A stretch of DNA of 64,000 nucleotides from Atrina japonica (GCA_030159075.1 BROG01000535.1:231001-295000); one strand, 5' to 3'; counted from the stretch's first letter, positions 1 to 13,789 are shown. Notes: generated by a model from the sequence alone, not told the origin. Translations and numbers: made by a program.

Positions 1-3000
1 TTTTTTGTTGTTGTCCTATTTTGCAAGGTACACAATCATTTACTTGTGGTTTTCTCCAGTTTTCTGATTCGTGTGAATATAGATCTCCATGGTGGTTACG
101 AGGTGGCATCTCTGAATATCTAATATCTTGTTGACGTAAACAATGGTATTCACATGATGAACTACGTGAATCTATTCTATTCCTGTGGCTCATGATGTCT
201 GCTTCATCCATCAGAGAATGAACATGGTCAAGTTCCTTTCCACGTTCAGTATAACAGTTCAAACTGTCAGGTTCATCCCAGTCAACAATCTGTCTGTTAT
301 AACTGGAATGGCTCGGAGTATTTGATCGGTGGCTACTTTTCATTCTAAAGTTCTGCTTTGTTGAATGGTCCGACATATATGTCTTACGGAAAGAAGTTGG
401 ACTTCTCATCAGTGCCACTTGCTGGTCTTGACTTTTCAGATATCGCACGGCTTGGTCGTACAAAATCTTATGATGATCATCCTCATTCCTCAGTCTCTTT
501 TTGGATTTCAATTTTAACTCGCAGGTTGGTTCTCTGTTTTCTAGGTCATTCCAACAGTTTCTAGACAGTGAGTCTATTTTAGGTACTTCGGAATATCTGT
601 TACCATGGTAACTATCCGCTGACACATTACCATGATTCTCATCTTTACTAATCTTCTGGTTACCATAAATAACGCAACTCTGAGGAGGTCGTCTTTCTTC
701 AAAAGCCGCCTGCTTCTGTCCGTCACTGTATCTGTGTTTTGCTGTATTTGATTTATCGTTATTGTTCCAAAATGAACTCCGTGTGTCGATGCAACCATAT
801 TTCTCAGACTGAACGTTTTTATTATAAGATTCTCCATATTTAAATTTGGTACGATCATTCTGCGACTGGTTTGTACTACAAGAATAACTGTCTCTTTTAC
901 AGTTTTCTGTCTGTTTTGTCCTATACAATTCTTGACTGTTCTGTCTGAGCGTTTTCCATTGTTCGCCATTGTCATAAGTTTTCAAATCAGTTTCCTCATC
1001 ATCGTCAGACAAGTAAACTACATGATAATTCCTGTTAGGCTGTTTCTTTTGTGATGTCTGTCCACTTAGCTTGCTTTTTGGATAATCTTTATCGTTTAAA
1101 CTGGATTGTGTGCCATGGTATTGTCTATGTGTTTCCGGATCTTCAACTAAAGGGAGATAACTACTTCTGACTGGATTATGCAGGTTTTCACTTTTATGAG
1201 GGTAACCACTGTGTGAATTCCACATACACTCATTCATTTTTTGTGGTTGAGAGCTGCTGTAAGTAGTATTCTGAAAATAATAAAAAGAAATTTAGATATA
1301 AAACCTGTAAAATATTGAACCTTGATAAGAAAAAACTATGTTTATGAGTGCTACATTGTTTTTGATTATTTTATCCGTTTGACTCCACAATCTCTGATTT
1401 TTCAGTTATATGGAGATGGCCAGTTTTTATTAGTGAAGGAGAGAACCTGTTTACAATGTAGCCTGAAAGGGACCACTGGCCTTCCACAAGTAAACTGACA
1501 AACTTCCCCACTAAATCAGCTTGGGTTCCGGTGAGACTTGAAACCATGCTAATTAGAGGTGAAAGACTTTAAAATGGTGTATATGAGCAATTTAATGGTT
1601 GTTTCTATTTATCACTGTTATTCTCACTTAAATAGTGGCATCATTGACTTGAGATGAAATGCACCAAATTTTTAGCGCTTTACTATTATAGACCTTCACC
1701 AAAGACAATGAGAATCACCAGGTAAACGAGTCTTAGTGAGATGGTATCTTCTTCACATTTCAGGTACATGGTGATATGCAGACATTTTTCTTGACATTTT
1801 ACAAAATTTTAATCGCTGAAATAAACAGAAAAAGCTGGTATACATTACTCCTGTTTGTCTGCTTTGCACCAAAATAGACATAAATATAGTAACATTGGAT
1901 AAACAAAACCTTTACAGCATATCTTTTTTCATTTAATTAAGTTCTGTGTTAAGTGATAATTGTTTTAAAGGGGCCTTGTTTTAAGGCCCCCAGCCATTCA
2001 CAAACACACACACATACAAAACAGCATAATCAAAGATCAAAAAGCAAACATGTTTTACAGTCTCAATTTGAACCAACTTAGTGACACAAAAAAAACAGTC
2101 TTTATAAGGTGGTCTTTATTAGGGCTGAAAGGATACACTGTAATGACGATACCATACATATTGCGATTCTTACCTGACGATACAATACATTTACGATACA
2201 CAGGAATAAAACAACAAAGTTGAAAATTCAATAATGACATCATTGCATTTCTGTGCACTAACTATTAAAAATAAAGTTTTTGTTTCACCTATCCTGTTTA
2301 TTCTGTTTTGTTTACTTTTACTATCAAGTAAATGAGATATATCCTGTTAAATAAATAAGTGACTACATTTTGGAGAAATATATTCAAGAAGGAAAATCAT
2401 ATTTTGGCTCTAGAACGTTAATAAATTTTCTGAAACCATCAGATTCCACTGTACAGAAAGGTCGTAAATAAACCATCAGATTCCACTGTACAGAAAGGTC
2501 GTAAATAAGTCACAAGAAACTGAGCTATTATTGCTTTTGAAATAGCCTTGGCCCTTGGCGAATTGATTGACAACTTTGTGTTCATTGATTGTTGCAAACT
2601 ACTTTGCCCCTGTGAATCTACGATTTATTTTCATTTTCGGCTTCGATTCATAATTTATAATTTACGTTTGGATGATGTCGTTTCATATCAAACGACATGT
2701 TTGTGGTTTCATCTGTTTTGTAAGGTATATCCGTGTTACAAAGATGACAAGTAGTGCAAGTTTTTCAAACTTATGTTGAGCCTCCTGATATTTGTAGCTT
2801 TTTGAACCCCGAGTGAGCCCATATCAGCGATTTGTATGACGAAGATGCCGTGGGGGCACAAGTTTGTACATTTTCTTCATGGGTGAACTGCTTTTCACCA
2901 TGTTGCTTGTTTACCGGTAAACCGGAAATAGAGTATACAGAGTCTAAAATCGGAAATGGATAAATCCGGAAAATATCGTAGGTGTATCGTAATATGAACT

Positions 3001-6000
3001 CAATGTACCGTGTATTGTACCGAAGGTAAAATATTCGATATATCATAGTCCGGTATATTGTTGCACTACTAGTCTTTAAATAGAGGTTGATTTTTCCACA
3101 AATGGTACTATTGGGGAAAGCAAAAACAATCTTTATGACTAGGTGGTATTTATATACAGGTGGTCACTAATTTAGTAGCAGGTTTTACTGTCGTTATTTT
3201 TGCAAAAGATACAAGACAAATCTAGCATGTGAAGCATTGCATATGCTAGGAATCATAAGAAATACATTTCTCTAAACTTGGATTAATAGACATGTACTTA
3301 AGACATGGGAGAAAAACAATCAACCCCTAACTCAACAAAGGAATCTAAATCCGAAAGTAAGATTCTTGAATGACAAACTCGAGGCTTGCTGAGGATTGAG
3401 ATTCCTTTTTTCATACCCTGGAGTTAGGGGTTAAGTATTTTACATGTCTATGAAGATCTACGCAGATCTATGTCAAGTATGACATAACTATGTACTGCAT
3501 TCTAGAAGCCACAGACGTTCTACGTCACAAATTGTATTGTGATGTCATATATCGCATGTAGCTTGTAAATACCCTAGGGACAAGGATATCATTCCCTGTA
3601 AAAAGGAGATAGAAATTTGTGAACCATGGGAGAAAAGCATATCTACCATTTTGCCAAGTCAGAATTTCTCTGTCCACATCCTGGGGTGTAGACAAGCCAC
3701 ACACGCTTCGACTTAACAATATAATTTTATAACATAGGTTTACTATGTGATGAGAATACAGCATTTTAAACTTGCATCAGATTTTATTAACTTGCATAAA
3801 AAAATTATTTGAATCATGGGAGAAAAATAACCAAATATGGGTGTGATGAGTGGAACAGGAGATCTCAACTTTTGTGGTAAGAATCTCAAACCCTCGGATT
3901 GCACAACCAGAATCTTACTCTCAGATGGAGATTTCCTTATCCACAGAGCACACCCATGTAAAATTCTATTAATCACACAACTTTACTTGATGTGTGAGTA
4001 ATGAAAGCAGGCAAATTTGACCAATAATTTTCACATGATGCCGACAGGATATTAAAAGCCCCGTCTACTTGATAGAGGTGAGCTAAAAACCTTTTGATAC
4101 AGAAATGACTGAACATTTCATCATTTTCCTAAACAAATGTCAGTAGCAAGTCACACAATTTACCTGAAAGTTTCGATGCTTGTCTTTTTTATCTTCCAGT
4201 GTGCATCCACTGCTTTGACTGTGTGTGTTAAAACCTGAGTCAGACAAGTCATCTGTTGAGTCATCCGACTCCATGTAACTCTCCGATGATGTGACGAGGG
4301 TTTCGGCATCACTCGGCTCCTCAGTATCTGAGTCGATGAAGGATAAAACTTCTTGGCAGGTATCTGAAAAAATAAATTGAATTTCATTCAGATGTACTTA
4401 AAAAAACTTTTTTCAGAGATTAGGAAAGAAAATTGCTGAGTGGACAAGCAGGATATATTACATTAACCCTTTCCACCCTTAACTAAAATAGACCAGTCTA
4501 AACAGAGAACAGAAAATTGCATTATACAGTAGAACTTCGATGAGTCAAAGTTCAAGGGACCACCTGGAAAAATTCAAAACATCGGGACTTCGACTTATGG
4601 ACGGTAACCGAGAACCATACGTTTTTAGTTTCACAGGTTCTATAAGGTGTATATGACTGCTTCGAAACCATTTAAGACATTGCGAGGCATGCATGGAATA
4701 ATGGACAACAGTATACATTAATATGTCATACTGTATAGTTCTTTAATTTCACGAGGAGAAATTTTTGCATTTTTCTGAGAGGAACTTATTATTCAAGGGT
4801 ATTAAATTTTGCGCAAGATAGGTTAAAAAATGTCTTTCTGACACTTCATAAATGTAATGTATCATATTCACAGGTATTTAATTTTGCAGAATTTTCTATA
4901 ACCGCAAATATAGCGAAATGAAATCCCCTGCGAATAAAAGCAACTATACAGTAGATGGACGTATAACAAGAGGGTATTTATAAAAGCTGTCGGATTCATT
5001 TTTAGTTGTCTAAGTCAGACCAAGTTTGACCTGGGGCCCGTTTTATGAAAGTTCGTGAGTCCTAAATCCTAACTTTTAGTCCTAACTACCATGACAATTA
5101 GGACTAAGACTTAGGAATTAGGACTTATGACCTATCGTAAAACAGGCCCCAGACTCTCAGCCTTCCACTCATCATCACATACAGATAGTTTCTATAAAAA
5201 ACCACTCTCATGAAAGACCGCCTGTCTTTCAAGACCACATTCTGAAAACCACTTGGTTAGATAATCCTTTAGATAAAACCTTTATTGACAGACAGCATGC
5301 CTTGAGGGAAGGGTGGTTGTAAATAAACATGCTTTAATATTGATGATTGATTTTTCTTGGGACCAAGGGGACATCATATTTTAGAATGATAATACCAGTA
5401 TGTTGGTTTTGACAATTATATGATCATTAATATCAAACATTATATTTACATACCACCTTGTAATGATAGAAATCTATCATTGTCGTCCAAATCGTCATCT
5501 GCAGAATATTCTGCCGGGAAAGGAGACCGTCTGTCTGTTCTGACTACGGCTTTGCTGATGATGCTTTCTGGTGAATATCCTCCATGTCTGTGGAAATTCC
5601 ACGGGTCGTCATTGACTTCATGATTTTCAGATGAGCGTGAGATATGATAGGTTGCATTTGTACCATGTGGTTGGTCATTATCTGTCGTAACTGTAAGATT
5701 ATCTGTACTGTTGGTGTCACCAGACGAATTTAACTGAAAAAGTTTTAAGATTAAAGGTATACACAAGTATGATCTATCCTCTATACAAATTGGGCCCTGA
5801 GACCACCAGGACCGAGTGGTTAGACCGTCACAATTTCAGTCATGAAGCTTCTGACCTATAGTTAACACAGACTTGAGCCCAGTTGAAACCTAAGCAGATT
5901 ATTTTAAGTTTGCTGTGAAAAAATATTCGAATGGTTATTTTATATTAAAAATAATAGCTATTTACCGTATTTTTTTACCTACAGGCTGATATTTTTTTTC

Positions 6001-9000
6001 TCCAAAGTTGTGACCTTGACCTATTCACCGCATCGACTTAACTTAGTGAAATTTTTAACTTGTATCTACATTTTCCCATTTTAACATCGTATTTCAACAT
6101 TCTTCATTGGATAATCCAAGGGCCTACTCCAAACACCCATTTGTATTTACACTTAATAGAACTATTAAATGTGACCTTGTGTGTGAGTAATGCACTGTGT
6201 TCATAATCAAGTGACAAAATAATGATCATTCAAGTTACAATATCATTGGGATTCAAGATTGTGTCAGAAACTTCATAATAAAATTGAATCGTTTACATTA
6301 TATTTATACCATACGGTTTATACTTTTAAATGTTCCCCTTATCTCGGCACCCCACTGTAAAGTTGAAGTCTTCATTCAGACTTTCGGGAGACTACAAGTT
6401 GTGTTCACTGGAACGTGACCTTCAACTGATAAGGATCGTGCGGCAGTCTTTGAAGTTGGGAAAGTTTTGGAAAAAGTGTTACATAAATTAATTGACACTC
6501 GACCTTGAGTATTTAATAGTTTGACAATTGCAGCTACATAATATCTTAGGCCAATGTAAAGATAAGACAAGGATTGAGGTCACATGTGTTAACGGCATAA
6601 AGAATTTAATGATGATTTGATAGGTAACATAAAAGCGATGTATGTATACATAATCAGTACACATAAGTAATATAAGTGATGTTAAGTATGATAAAATGCA
6701 ACTTGTAAGCTTTTTAATCACAGTCCTATCTAATAATGTACAGTAAAATAGGCCTATTACTCCGATTATTTTGGTAGGATATCATTGTTTTAACACCAGT
6801 TATTAAACATAAATGATGTATTTTTGTGTTCTCCCATTCATGTTTTCATCTCTGCCGACATCGACCTTTCTTCCACTTCGACCTATCTAATACTTAAACC
6901 TGGATTTTTGTCAAAAATCGGCCATTGGACCTATCCCCCACATCGACCTATAGGTCATCAAATATGGTACATGAAAACACAAATAGCCATTAGTAATAAG
7001 ATGGCAATTTTCCCCGTAATTTTAGATTTAAGTAAACCAAAAAAATTTGAGAAATGTTTCCCCTCCCTATACAAGGTCACCATGTAGATATTTACACATA
7101 CAATAGAAAATCACATCCACAAACCTCACAAATTGATGTAACACACATGGAATTCTAGGAGTTTTGTTGACTTTAATTTAAAAATAAGTAAAGATCATAT
7201 TTGTGCATATTCTAAGTGAATGTTTTGCCTGGTCTTCTATTTTTTCAAGTACAATGCCTTTTTGACTTTCCCTTGTGTTAAATCATCTGCGAAATCGTTG
7301 TCAGCACGTTTATGAAAACACCTGCCAATTAGCCATTCAATGTGCAGTTACATAAAAGAATTTTCCTGACAGGAAATAGTATTATAAGAAAACATGGGTC
7401 CAAAATGGACCAAATAGAAATTTGAACAGAAAACTGAATTTTTTTGTAATCTTTTTTTTTTTAGATAAATCATAATGCAGAAAACGGGACTAAATTTGTA
7501 ATAATTCTGTTAAATCTATAATGGGTGACATCTTCTACCGAGATTTATACAATGTGATCAACAGTATCTATGCAATGCTATTTAATGGAATACATGTATT
7601 ACATCTGTTTTATGTTAGATATATTTTTTTTAATCTGTCATGATGGCTAACAACATATGAAGATTTTACCTCCACCTTTTGCCTAAATACTCCAGATCTC
7701 AGTGTGTCATCGCAAAGCGAGCCGCTGTTGTTGGCAAGGAAAGACTTCTCTGAAAATTTGAATAAGAGAGATGCAATGAACAATATTGCCTATGTATGTA
7801 ACATATGAAAACAAAAACTACACTTGCAGATAGGTCTAATCTGCACATCAAACGTGACATCAAACAAACATTCTCTTTGTTGGCCTTGTTATTGTTTTAC
7901 ATCCAGACAGGATTTTTTAACTGATATATGAAGATGTCACCAGTATTAGGTGAAGTGTCACAAATTTTCACCTATTCCACAGACTACACCACTGCAGGGA
8001 GAGTTATTTAATGTGCTTCACTTACAGTGAAATAGGACCTCAGTTTTAAGTCTCATCTGGATTTTCTTGCGGAAGGTCGGTGGTCTTTACCCAGGTAATC
8101 GGGGCCTCTCCTCCACCAATAAAAACTGGACGCCATCATATGACTGAAAAATTGTTGAGTATGGCATAAAACAAAAAATCAAATCAAATCAAATTAAGTC
8201 TCATCTGGAAGATCTGCAACTATCACCTTGTATACTGAGCAGTTGGTGAAGGTACAATCAAAATAACTATTTTGAAGTCATAGATCCATCCAGGCTTTTC
8301 TCTGTCAAATTTGGGAAAATGCCATTGGCAACACAATTTGTGTCATATTGGGAAAAATTGTGTGCACACATGGAAATCAAAATGCATTTTTTAAATGCAT
8401 TTCCCCTTATATTATTATTTTTTTTCTAATGTCATACGCTCAACATACATCAAATTGGGAATTTTTTCATCAAATTGGCGAAAAAATACATGCACTTTGC
8501 AACAGGAATGGGGCCAAATTGGATACTATAGAAAAAGCCCTGCCATCTGAAATATTATACACTGTTTCATGTAAATTACCCCCCAATGTACCCGTCCCAC
8601 AGTTGTGCTAAGAATAAATGTTTGACACAAGATTGCTCACAGTAACTTGTGACAACATGTTAAAAAAACAAAAAAAAAAACAAACAAATGGTGTGCGTAA
8701 GAAAATAACAGAAGTTACAACACACCGAAATTTGCACCTTTACAGCAATAGAATCTAAAAGTATTACCTCCTCTCTTTGTTTTCAATTTTGAATATCCAA
8801 AATGCTTGGATTTGTATTTCTTAAGTTTATCTGAAAAAAAAAAACCAGAAGTGAATGTCAATTCATGTGATATTATCAATATACAAAGCATTTATAATTT
8901 ACATACAGTGGAACCTCAATTAAGGACCACCTGTCCTCAATTAGGAGAATACCTCACAATTAAGGACCATGAATATTCAGTTAAAAATTTCTTAAACAGG

Positions 9001-10840
9001 TATTGAATAAGTCCAAAATCTTGCTTAAGAGATCATCTCACTAATCAGACCATTTTGAGTCAGTCAGATAGGTGGTCTAAATTATAGTAAATAGTGAGAT
9101 TTCACTGTATGTACAGTGCTTTACAAGTTATTACCCCTTTGTATCTAAATGGTATGCTCTTTTCTATTATTGTATTTGTAGACCAGGCTATTCTGACCTG
9201 TAGTGTCATGACCTTACATTTAACCTTTCTTTTTCAATAGACCCGAAAAAGATCTGCATTAAATTGACATGTAACACCCAATGACCTTTAACCTCAGCCA
9301 TAATTTTGATGGCAGAGAGTTTTAATATGATAATTCAATTTTTTTTGTAAAACACCTCATTTGATTGGATGAAAAAATGCTAGGTTAAATCTGTATAACC
9401 TACTTTGATATCAAGGGAGGATCTATGTCAGCCGTTGCTTGGACAACAAGTGCAGCTATTCAGTATATTACTGCGCTTCATCATCAATTGTTTTTGTGTT
9501 GTATTTTTTTTAATATTATTAACAAATTTTAAAATTGAATTTATAGGTTTGTTATTTTTCGCTTTTTACTAAATCAATTTTCATCAAATGTTAAGGTGGA
9601 GATCATTTTTTGTATTGTGCAATAAAAAGTGTACTCTGCCTCAACATTGGTTATTTTTCAGTAAACAACTGAAAAGTTAATATTAATCCTTAACTCTTTC
9701 AACCCTACAGACCATAATAGACTGGACTGAACAATAGAAAAGGACATTCCATTTAGACACTCAGGGATGAAAGGGTTAATAACTGATACATGTAGAACTG
9801 GGAGCATATCATTATATGTTTTTCACGCTGACTTTTACTTTTTATGACAGAGAACTGTCTTTACAGTTTGACTTTGACCTTGAATTACAGAACATTTTCA
9901 CTTTTAACCTTACCTTTTCCTTCAACAACAGAGAGATCTGTCATGGATATAACTGTGTCATTTTCAAATTGGCGGTCATACTACAAAATATATATAAAAT
10001 ATGAATGAAAATGTACGGTAATAAATTGATACTGTTTAGAAATCAGTTTCAGATCTGTTACAATGTAGACTAGACTTGTATATTCCACATGAGTAGTACT
10101 ATAGTGACAAAGTATGGTGAAACTTTTCTTGTGAGACCACATCCTGAGAACCACTTAGTTACATGTAGGCCTATACTATAATATACTGGCACATGTACAA
10201 TTCTTTGAATAAAACCTGTAACAAGGCCTTGGCTCTCTTGATAGACCAAATTTGAGTGAGAGTCTCTCTAGAGACTGAGAGTTGTAAATGTATAATTAAT
10301 CGGCACACTGCCATTTATTTTTTATAGTAAAATGAAGAGCCAAATCGGTCTTCTATTATTTGTTTTCACAATTAATTCCTGTTGTATTCTTCATATATTA
10401 TGTCATATTTATATTATTCAAATTCTACGTATTGTGGAAAATGATGATTAAATATCTATTTAAAAACGTCTTTACCGTGTCATAGGCTTAAGTAACATTC
10501 TGGTACATTTTGGGGTATTTTCGGGTAAATCGTGCTATCACGGCAGAGAGTCAAACAAGAGGGGACTGAGGAACCCATCTAACTTTACCGCAGATGCGCG
10601 GTTAAATCAGTGTAATAACAACTATTATCAATCGTTCGGTCGTTCAAACACATATTGTCGTACCTTTTCAAAGATCGATGCAAAGTTTGATCTGACTCGT
10701 CTCAAATTTTCTCTCTCTGCCAAAACAAACTTCAAATTAGCCGCCATTTTAAGGATTGAATGAGAAAAGCCATCCCTAGCCCGATTTGATATGCGCGTTT
10801 CTGGGAGATCTCGACCCAACACATTCTCGATCACTGACAT
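1..10840 (-). CDS. HJURP/Scm3-like CENP-A chaperone (3' part beyond window)
   Basis: Seven coding exons, in transcript order 10840-10664, 9980-9914, 8830-8768, 7749-7670, 5733-5454, 4363-4164 and 1270-1 (open at the window edge). All have AG/GT borders and all phases match, giving at least 712 residues. The start ATG at 10840 has an in-frame TAG three codons upstream. Residues about 50-75, split across exons 1 and 2, contain EKYDRQFENDTVISM. This resembles the Scm3 motif of yeast Scm3 and vertebrate HJURP, where a basic helix is followed by KY..PFE.D..V.M.TL. Members of that family bind CENP-A/H4 and deposit it at centromeres. The rest is low-complexity and probably disordered: acidic/Ser-rich stretches (exons 5-6) and a long Ser/Asn/Arg/His-rich last exon with no domain I recognise. 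The length suits HJURP. The family call rests on one short motif; the gene structure is much more secure. Confidence 0.6.
1400..1572 (-). repeat. tRNA-derived SINE, family A, antisense copy
   Basis: It lies in the last visible intron of the HJURP-like gene. It shares with the copies at 28.8, 30.7, 42.5, 50.4 and 54.8 kb the 3' module (AACTGG, GGAGAGAACC, GGCCTTCCAC on this strand) and the B-box-like part of the head. It is diverged, with an incomplete head. Confidence 0.55.
2434..2507. repeat. Perfect 37-bp tandem duplication
   Basis: Two exact adjacent copies of a 37-bp unit that begins AACCATCAGATTCC and ends GTCGTAAATA. It is intronic, and the lack of divergence suggests it is recent. Confidence 0.9.
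3060..3195. mobile_element. Partial CAGTRAAAC-type MITE
   Basis: Contains the internal AGAGGTTGATTT, AAATGGTACTATTGGGG and AGGTGGTCACTAA segments and the right end GCAGGTTTTACTG shared with the intact copies at 33041 and 59159. The left end is missing. Confidence 0.6.
3288..3451. mobile_element. Foldback MITE-like element, with relatives at 3.6 and 3.8 kb
   Basis: Terminal inverted repeats TAGACATGTA and TACATGTCTA, with inner complementary blocks AACCCCTAACTC and GAGTTAGGGGTT. The internal ATGGGAGAAAA and GAGATTCC motifs recur near 3628 and 3815, so three related, partly degraded copies sit side by side in one intron. Confidence 0.5.
4533..4690 (+). repeat. Dispersed repeat, also present inverted at 24560-24715
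   Basis: Begins CAGTAGAACTTCGATGAGTC, and the whole segment matches 24560-24715 on the opposite strand. The start resembles the CAGT..AAC ends of the pogo-like MITEs here. One copy is in the HJURP-like gene, the other in the FASTKD gene. Confidence 0.65.
5032..5152. mobile_element. MITE with TGGGGCCCGTTTTA ends
   Basis: A 121-bp inverted-repeat element. The left end TGGGGCCCGTTTTA pairs with the right end TAAAACAGGCCCCA, and the interior (TCCTAACTTTTAGTCC and ATTAGGACTAAGAC) is also largely self-complementary. Flanking GACC/GACT may be a short target duplication. Confidence 0.75.
5801..5900 (+). repeat. tRNA-derived SINE family A, head only
   Basis: GACCGAGTGGTTAGACCGTC resembles a tRNA A box, and GACTTGAGCCCAGTTGAAACC a degenerate B box. 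It matches the head of the 42478 copy; the 3' part is lost. Confidence 0.5.
6960..7430 (+). repeat. Dispersed repeat shared with 56200-57147
   Basis: Blocks such as CAAACCTCACAAATTGA, GCACGTTTATGAAAACACC, TGCCAATTAGCCAT and CAAAATGGACCAAATA recur in the same order near 56200-57147. The second copy has roughly 500 bp of other repeat sequence in the middle. Type unknown, no coding potential seen. Confidence 0.6.
7930..8230 (-). repeat. Old SINE family B copy interrupted by a 132-bp element
   Basis: The outer segments (GATGTCACCAGTATTAGG, TGAAGTGTCACAAATTTT, CAGTTTTAAGTCTCATC) read as a diverged antisense SINE family B copy. Its sequence is broken at 8062-8193 and resumes exactly after the duplicated target site. 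Confidence 0.5.
8062..8193 (+). mobile_element. Short SINE-like retroelement with 16-bp target duplication
   Basis: Flanked by perfect direct repeats TTAAGTCTCATCTGGA at 8046-8061 and 8194-8209. The body runs from CTTGCGGAAGGTCGGTGG through CTCCTCCACC and AACTGGACGCCATCATATG to a tail of AATCA repeats. It equals the 3' module of SINE family A without the tRNA head. A tail plus a long target duplication indicates LINE-type retroposition. Confidence 0.85.
8280..8610 (+). repeat. Dispersed repeat, second copy at 50590-50800
   Basis: Shares GGGAAAATGCCATTGGC, GTGTGCACACATGGAAAT and AAATGCATTTCCCCT with 50590-50800. No terminal repeats recognised. The 87-residue reading frame inside is not conserved between copies. 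Confidence 0.6.
9694..9775. mobile_element. 82-bp MITE in a TTAA target (piggyBac-like)
   Basis: Flanked by TTAA at 9690-9693 and 9776-9779. The ends CTCTTTCAACCCTACAG and GGGATGAAAGGG are inverted repeats. The copy at 57930-58011 is also exactly 82 bp. Confidence 0.8.
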
Positions 10841-11449
10841 ACTCGGCTAAGATTAAAGACAGTCAATGACTTGATACGATATATCTTAGTAAGCATTATT
10901 GGAAATCATTTTAGATATAGTATGTGTTTTTCATGGCAAGTATTAATGGGAAATATTTGTCTGCTTTTCAACGTTTCGTTGATGAAAAATATCAGACGAT
11001 CATTGTTGTTGCACATATGACTTTTCACTCCTATGGTACTGGTTAAGTTTCATTGGTAATTCAGCTTTTTACAGCAGCATTAGAAATGTATTGGCATTAA
11101 AGACACATATAAAATGACTTTTATATATAGAGCTGAACTTGAATTGAATCTCCGAATAAATCGTTAATGACAAATATTCATCCTCATGTCTGCCATCATT
11201 TTGACATCACTGATAGGCATTGAAATAATAGGTTGCGTAAGTAGAATGACAGGTAAGAAGTTCAAAATTCGTTTTCATGAAATTGAATGTTTTTGATACA
11301 CCATTGTATTTACTCTTTTGCGATTAAATCAGAGACATACATTCATATAGTGTCTCTGCAAATATCCAAGTAATAATATTGCCTATTTTCATTCTGATAG
11401 TATTATTGATTCATCAATACTCTAAGAATGTTTTTTTTTATTTCTGTAT

Positions 11450-11590
11450 TCTATATATATTTATCTATATATTCATTTATATATATATATCATAATCATT
11501 CATTTATTTATTTATTTAGTCATTTATATATATATATATATATATATACATGCATGTATATATATGTACATGTATATATATATACATTGT
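11450..11590. repeat. AT-rich microsatellite (TA runs, TTTA runs)
   Basis: Runs of TATATA, the longest around 11525-11547, interleaved with CATTTATTTATTTATTTAG-type repeats and CATGTATATA. Simple-sequence DNA only. Confidence 0.9.
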
Positions 11591-13789
11591 AATTATTTAT
11601 TTGTTTGTCTATCTATTTTTCTATAAATCATATATTTATTTATTTGTATTCATTATTTTGTTTATATATACATTTAACAATCTGACTGTGTCTATTATTA
11701 TCAGTCAGCTAAACAGTTTTTCACATTACTCATGCTTGACTGAGTTGTAGCTTGAGTATAACTTTCCGTATTTGAATCAGATCATGATGCATATCGATTG
11801 GATTGACTCTAAAGCGTTATGTATTTTTTAGTGTCCTTCTTAACACGATTCAATGATATAATTCTGCCATATTTACTACAAGGAATATTCTCGATTATTT
11901 TCTAATTAATAGTTCAAAATTATGTTGTCCCACCTCAGCTTAACTGTTTTTGAGTTAACAAATCACATCAGATTTGTCCTCGAAATTTAGTGTCTCGATT
12001 TATATATCAGTTTTTACCAGTAAATCATTTGAAACAAGTTTTAACACTGAAAATGTGAAATAATTTGAAAGTTACACTGATTGAATAAATCCTTAATATC
12101 TTATAAACCAAATTTCAAAATAGTATCTGTCCGTTTTCATGTTAAAAAAGAGCTTTAAGAAAGTTTTTTTACTTGCCGATTATTTCTAATTTATCGTTCA
12201 AAAACCATATTTGTATCACCAAATGACAGGTTAAAACATAGTGTATTGATCTATCAAATGACAACATATCATATCGCGCATATTTTACCCGTTAAATATC
12301 CACCTTATTCACAAGATTTAAACCGGCATAACTTTTTCAGCGTACAAGTTTTTCCCCCATCACCATATTCACCCCATTGTCATAAAACCACAGTCCTACC
12401 GTGGTCTTACGATGTATTCACCCCTACTAATCTTATCGTTATTCAAATGCATGTCACATGGTATCCAGCTCTGACCTTTATTGGCATCACAGAAAATTGA
12501 CCTAGAAAAACTAATGTCTGTTTCCCTCTAATGGTTGATGAATCTGTACCCGTTGTCAGTGGTAATCAATTAGTTTTAAAAATGAGGACTTTAAAAACAG
12601 GAAATGTGTATAAAATGGGGAAAGGAAAAATACAAGATTATTACCAAAACCTCAAAAAGTACTGTATAATACTTGATATATTAGATACCTATATAAATTT
12701 CTAATTGTACATGTAAGTAGTAAAACTGCATGTTTTCCTATCTTGTGTACAACAGAAACAAGGGCAGTAACTCTGTACATGCATCTTGTTGTGTATTTTC
12801 CTATTTAAGAGTTTAAAGACTGTGACAAAGTGAAAGTGCCATCTGTTTAGATACCTTTGCACTATTAAACCACCTCTACACCGAAATAAAGTATAATTAG
12901 CAAATGGTACTTATGCCATGAGCTAATTGAATAATCCACTTCCAACTTCTTGTCCAAAATTTACAGGAACTGATGAAATCTTGATATTGTCTCTTTGAAT
13001 CTCGTTAACCTTTCATTCGAACACCTCTGGTTTATGCTTCATTTATAAAGAGATAAAGAAAACAGTCCGAACACATTAGTAGCGATGTACCTGTGACAAT
13101 GGGAACTAAAAATGAAACCCAAATTTTCAGTATTATAATATATATGTACATGTATATAAATTAAGGGAGAAAGCTTGACTCCATCAGCAGATAGATTAGT
13201 AATACAGAGAATTAATTCACAATAAATCCAATAAAATTCAATGTCCTCCAAAGGGAAGTATAGTTATACGAAAAAACAGTAAAACACTCAATATTCACAA
13301 ATTTTCGGTCCTTGGCCTTTATCAAGTGAAAGATGACTACGTATATTAGTTACATAGTATTAAGCCTGCACAATACACAGCTTCATGACAAATGTTTTCC
13401 AACAAACATTGAGAACTAAGTCATCAGTGTAACCATAATTCCTACGTTATTGTGTACAAATCAGTAAGTCATCGGTGCTACCATAATTCATATATTAGTA
13501 CTGTGTATTACGACATCTGATTTGAAAATATTCATATTAATTGTCAGAAAGTCAAGTCATAAAGATTTGCCAAGAAGCCGACTTAATACTAAACTAATAT
13601 ACATTTGTCCTTTCACTTGTTAAATAGGGGCGGTGTTTGTGAACTGTGTTTTACTGTTTTTCCGTATAATTCAGAATAGTTTGTATTTCAACAAATCTAA
13701 GAAATATTATCTGAGTAGGCCTAAGTACATGTACCTTTGAATGATTTAATGTTTATACATGTTGTTCTATTATTGTTCACCGTCCCACT

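Noticed and set aside
574..975. 133-residue open frame on the minus strand
   Set aside because: It overlaps, in another frame, the last visible exon of the HJURP-like gene, whose own frame is open from 1270 to the window edge with a good acceptor.
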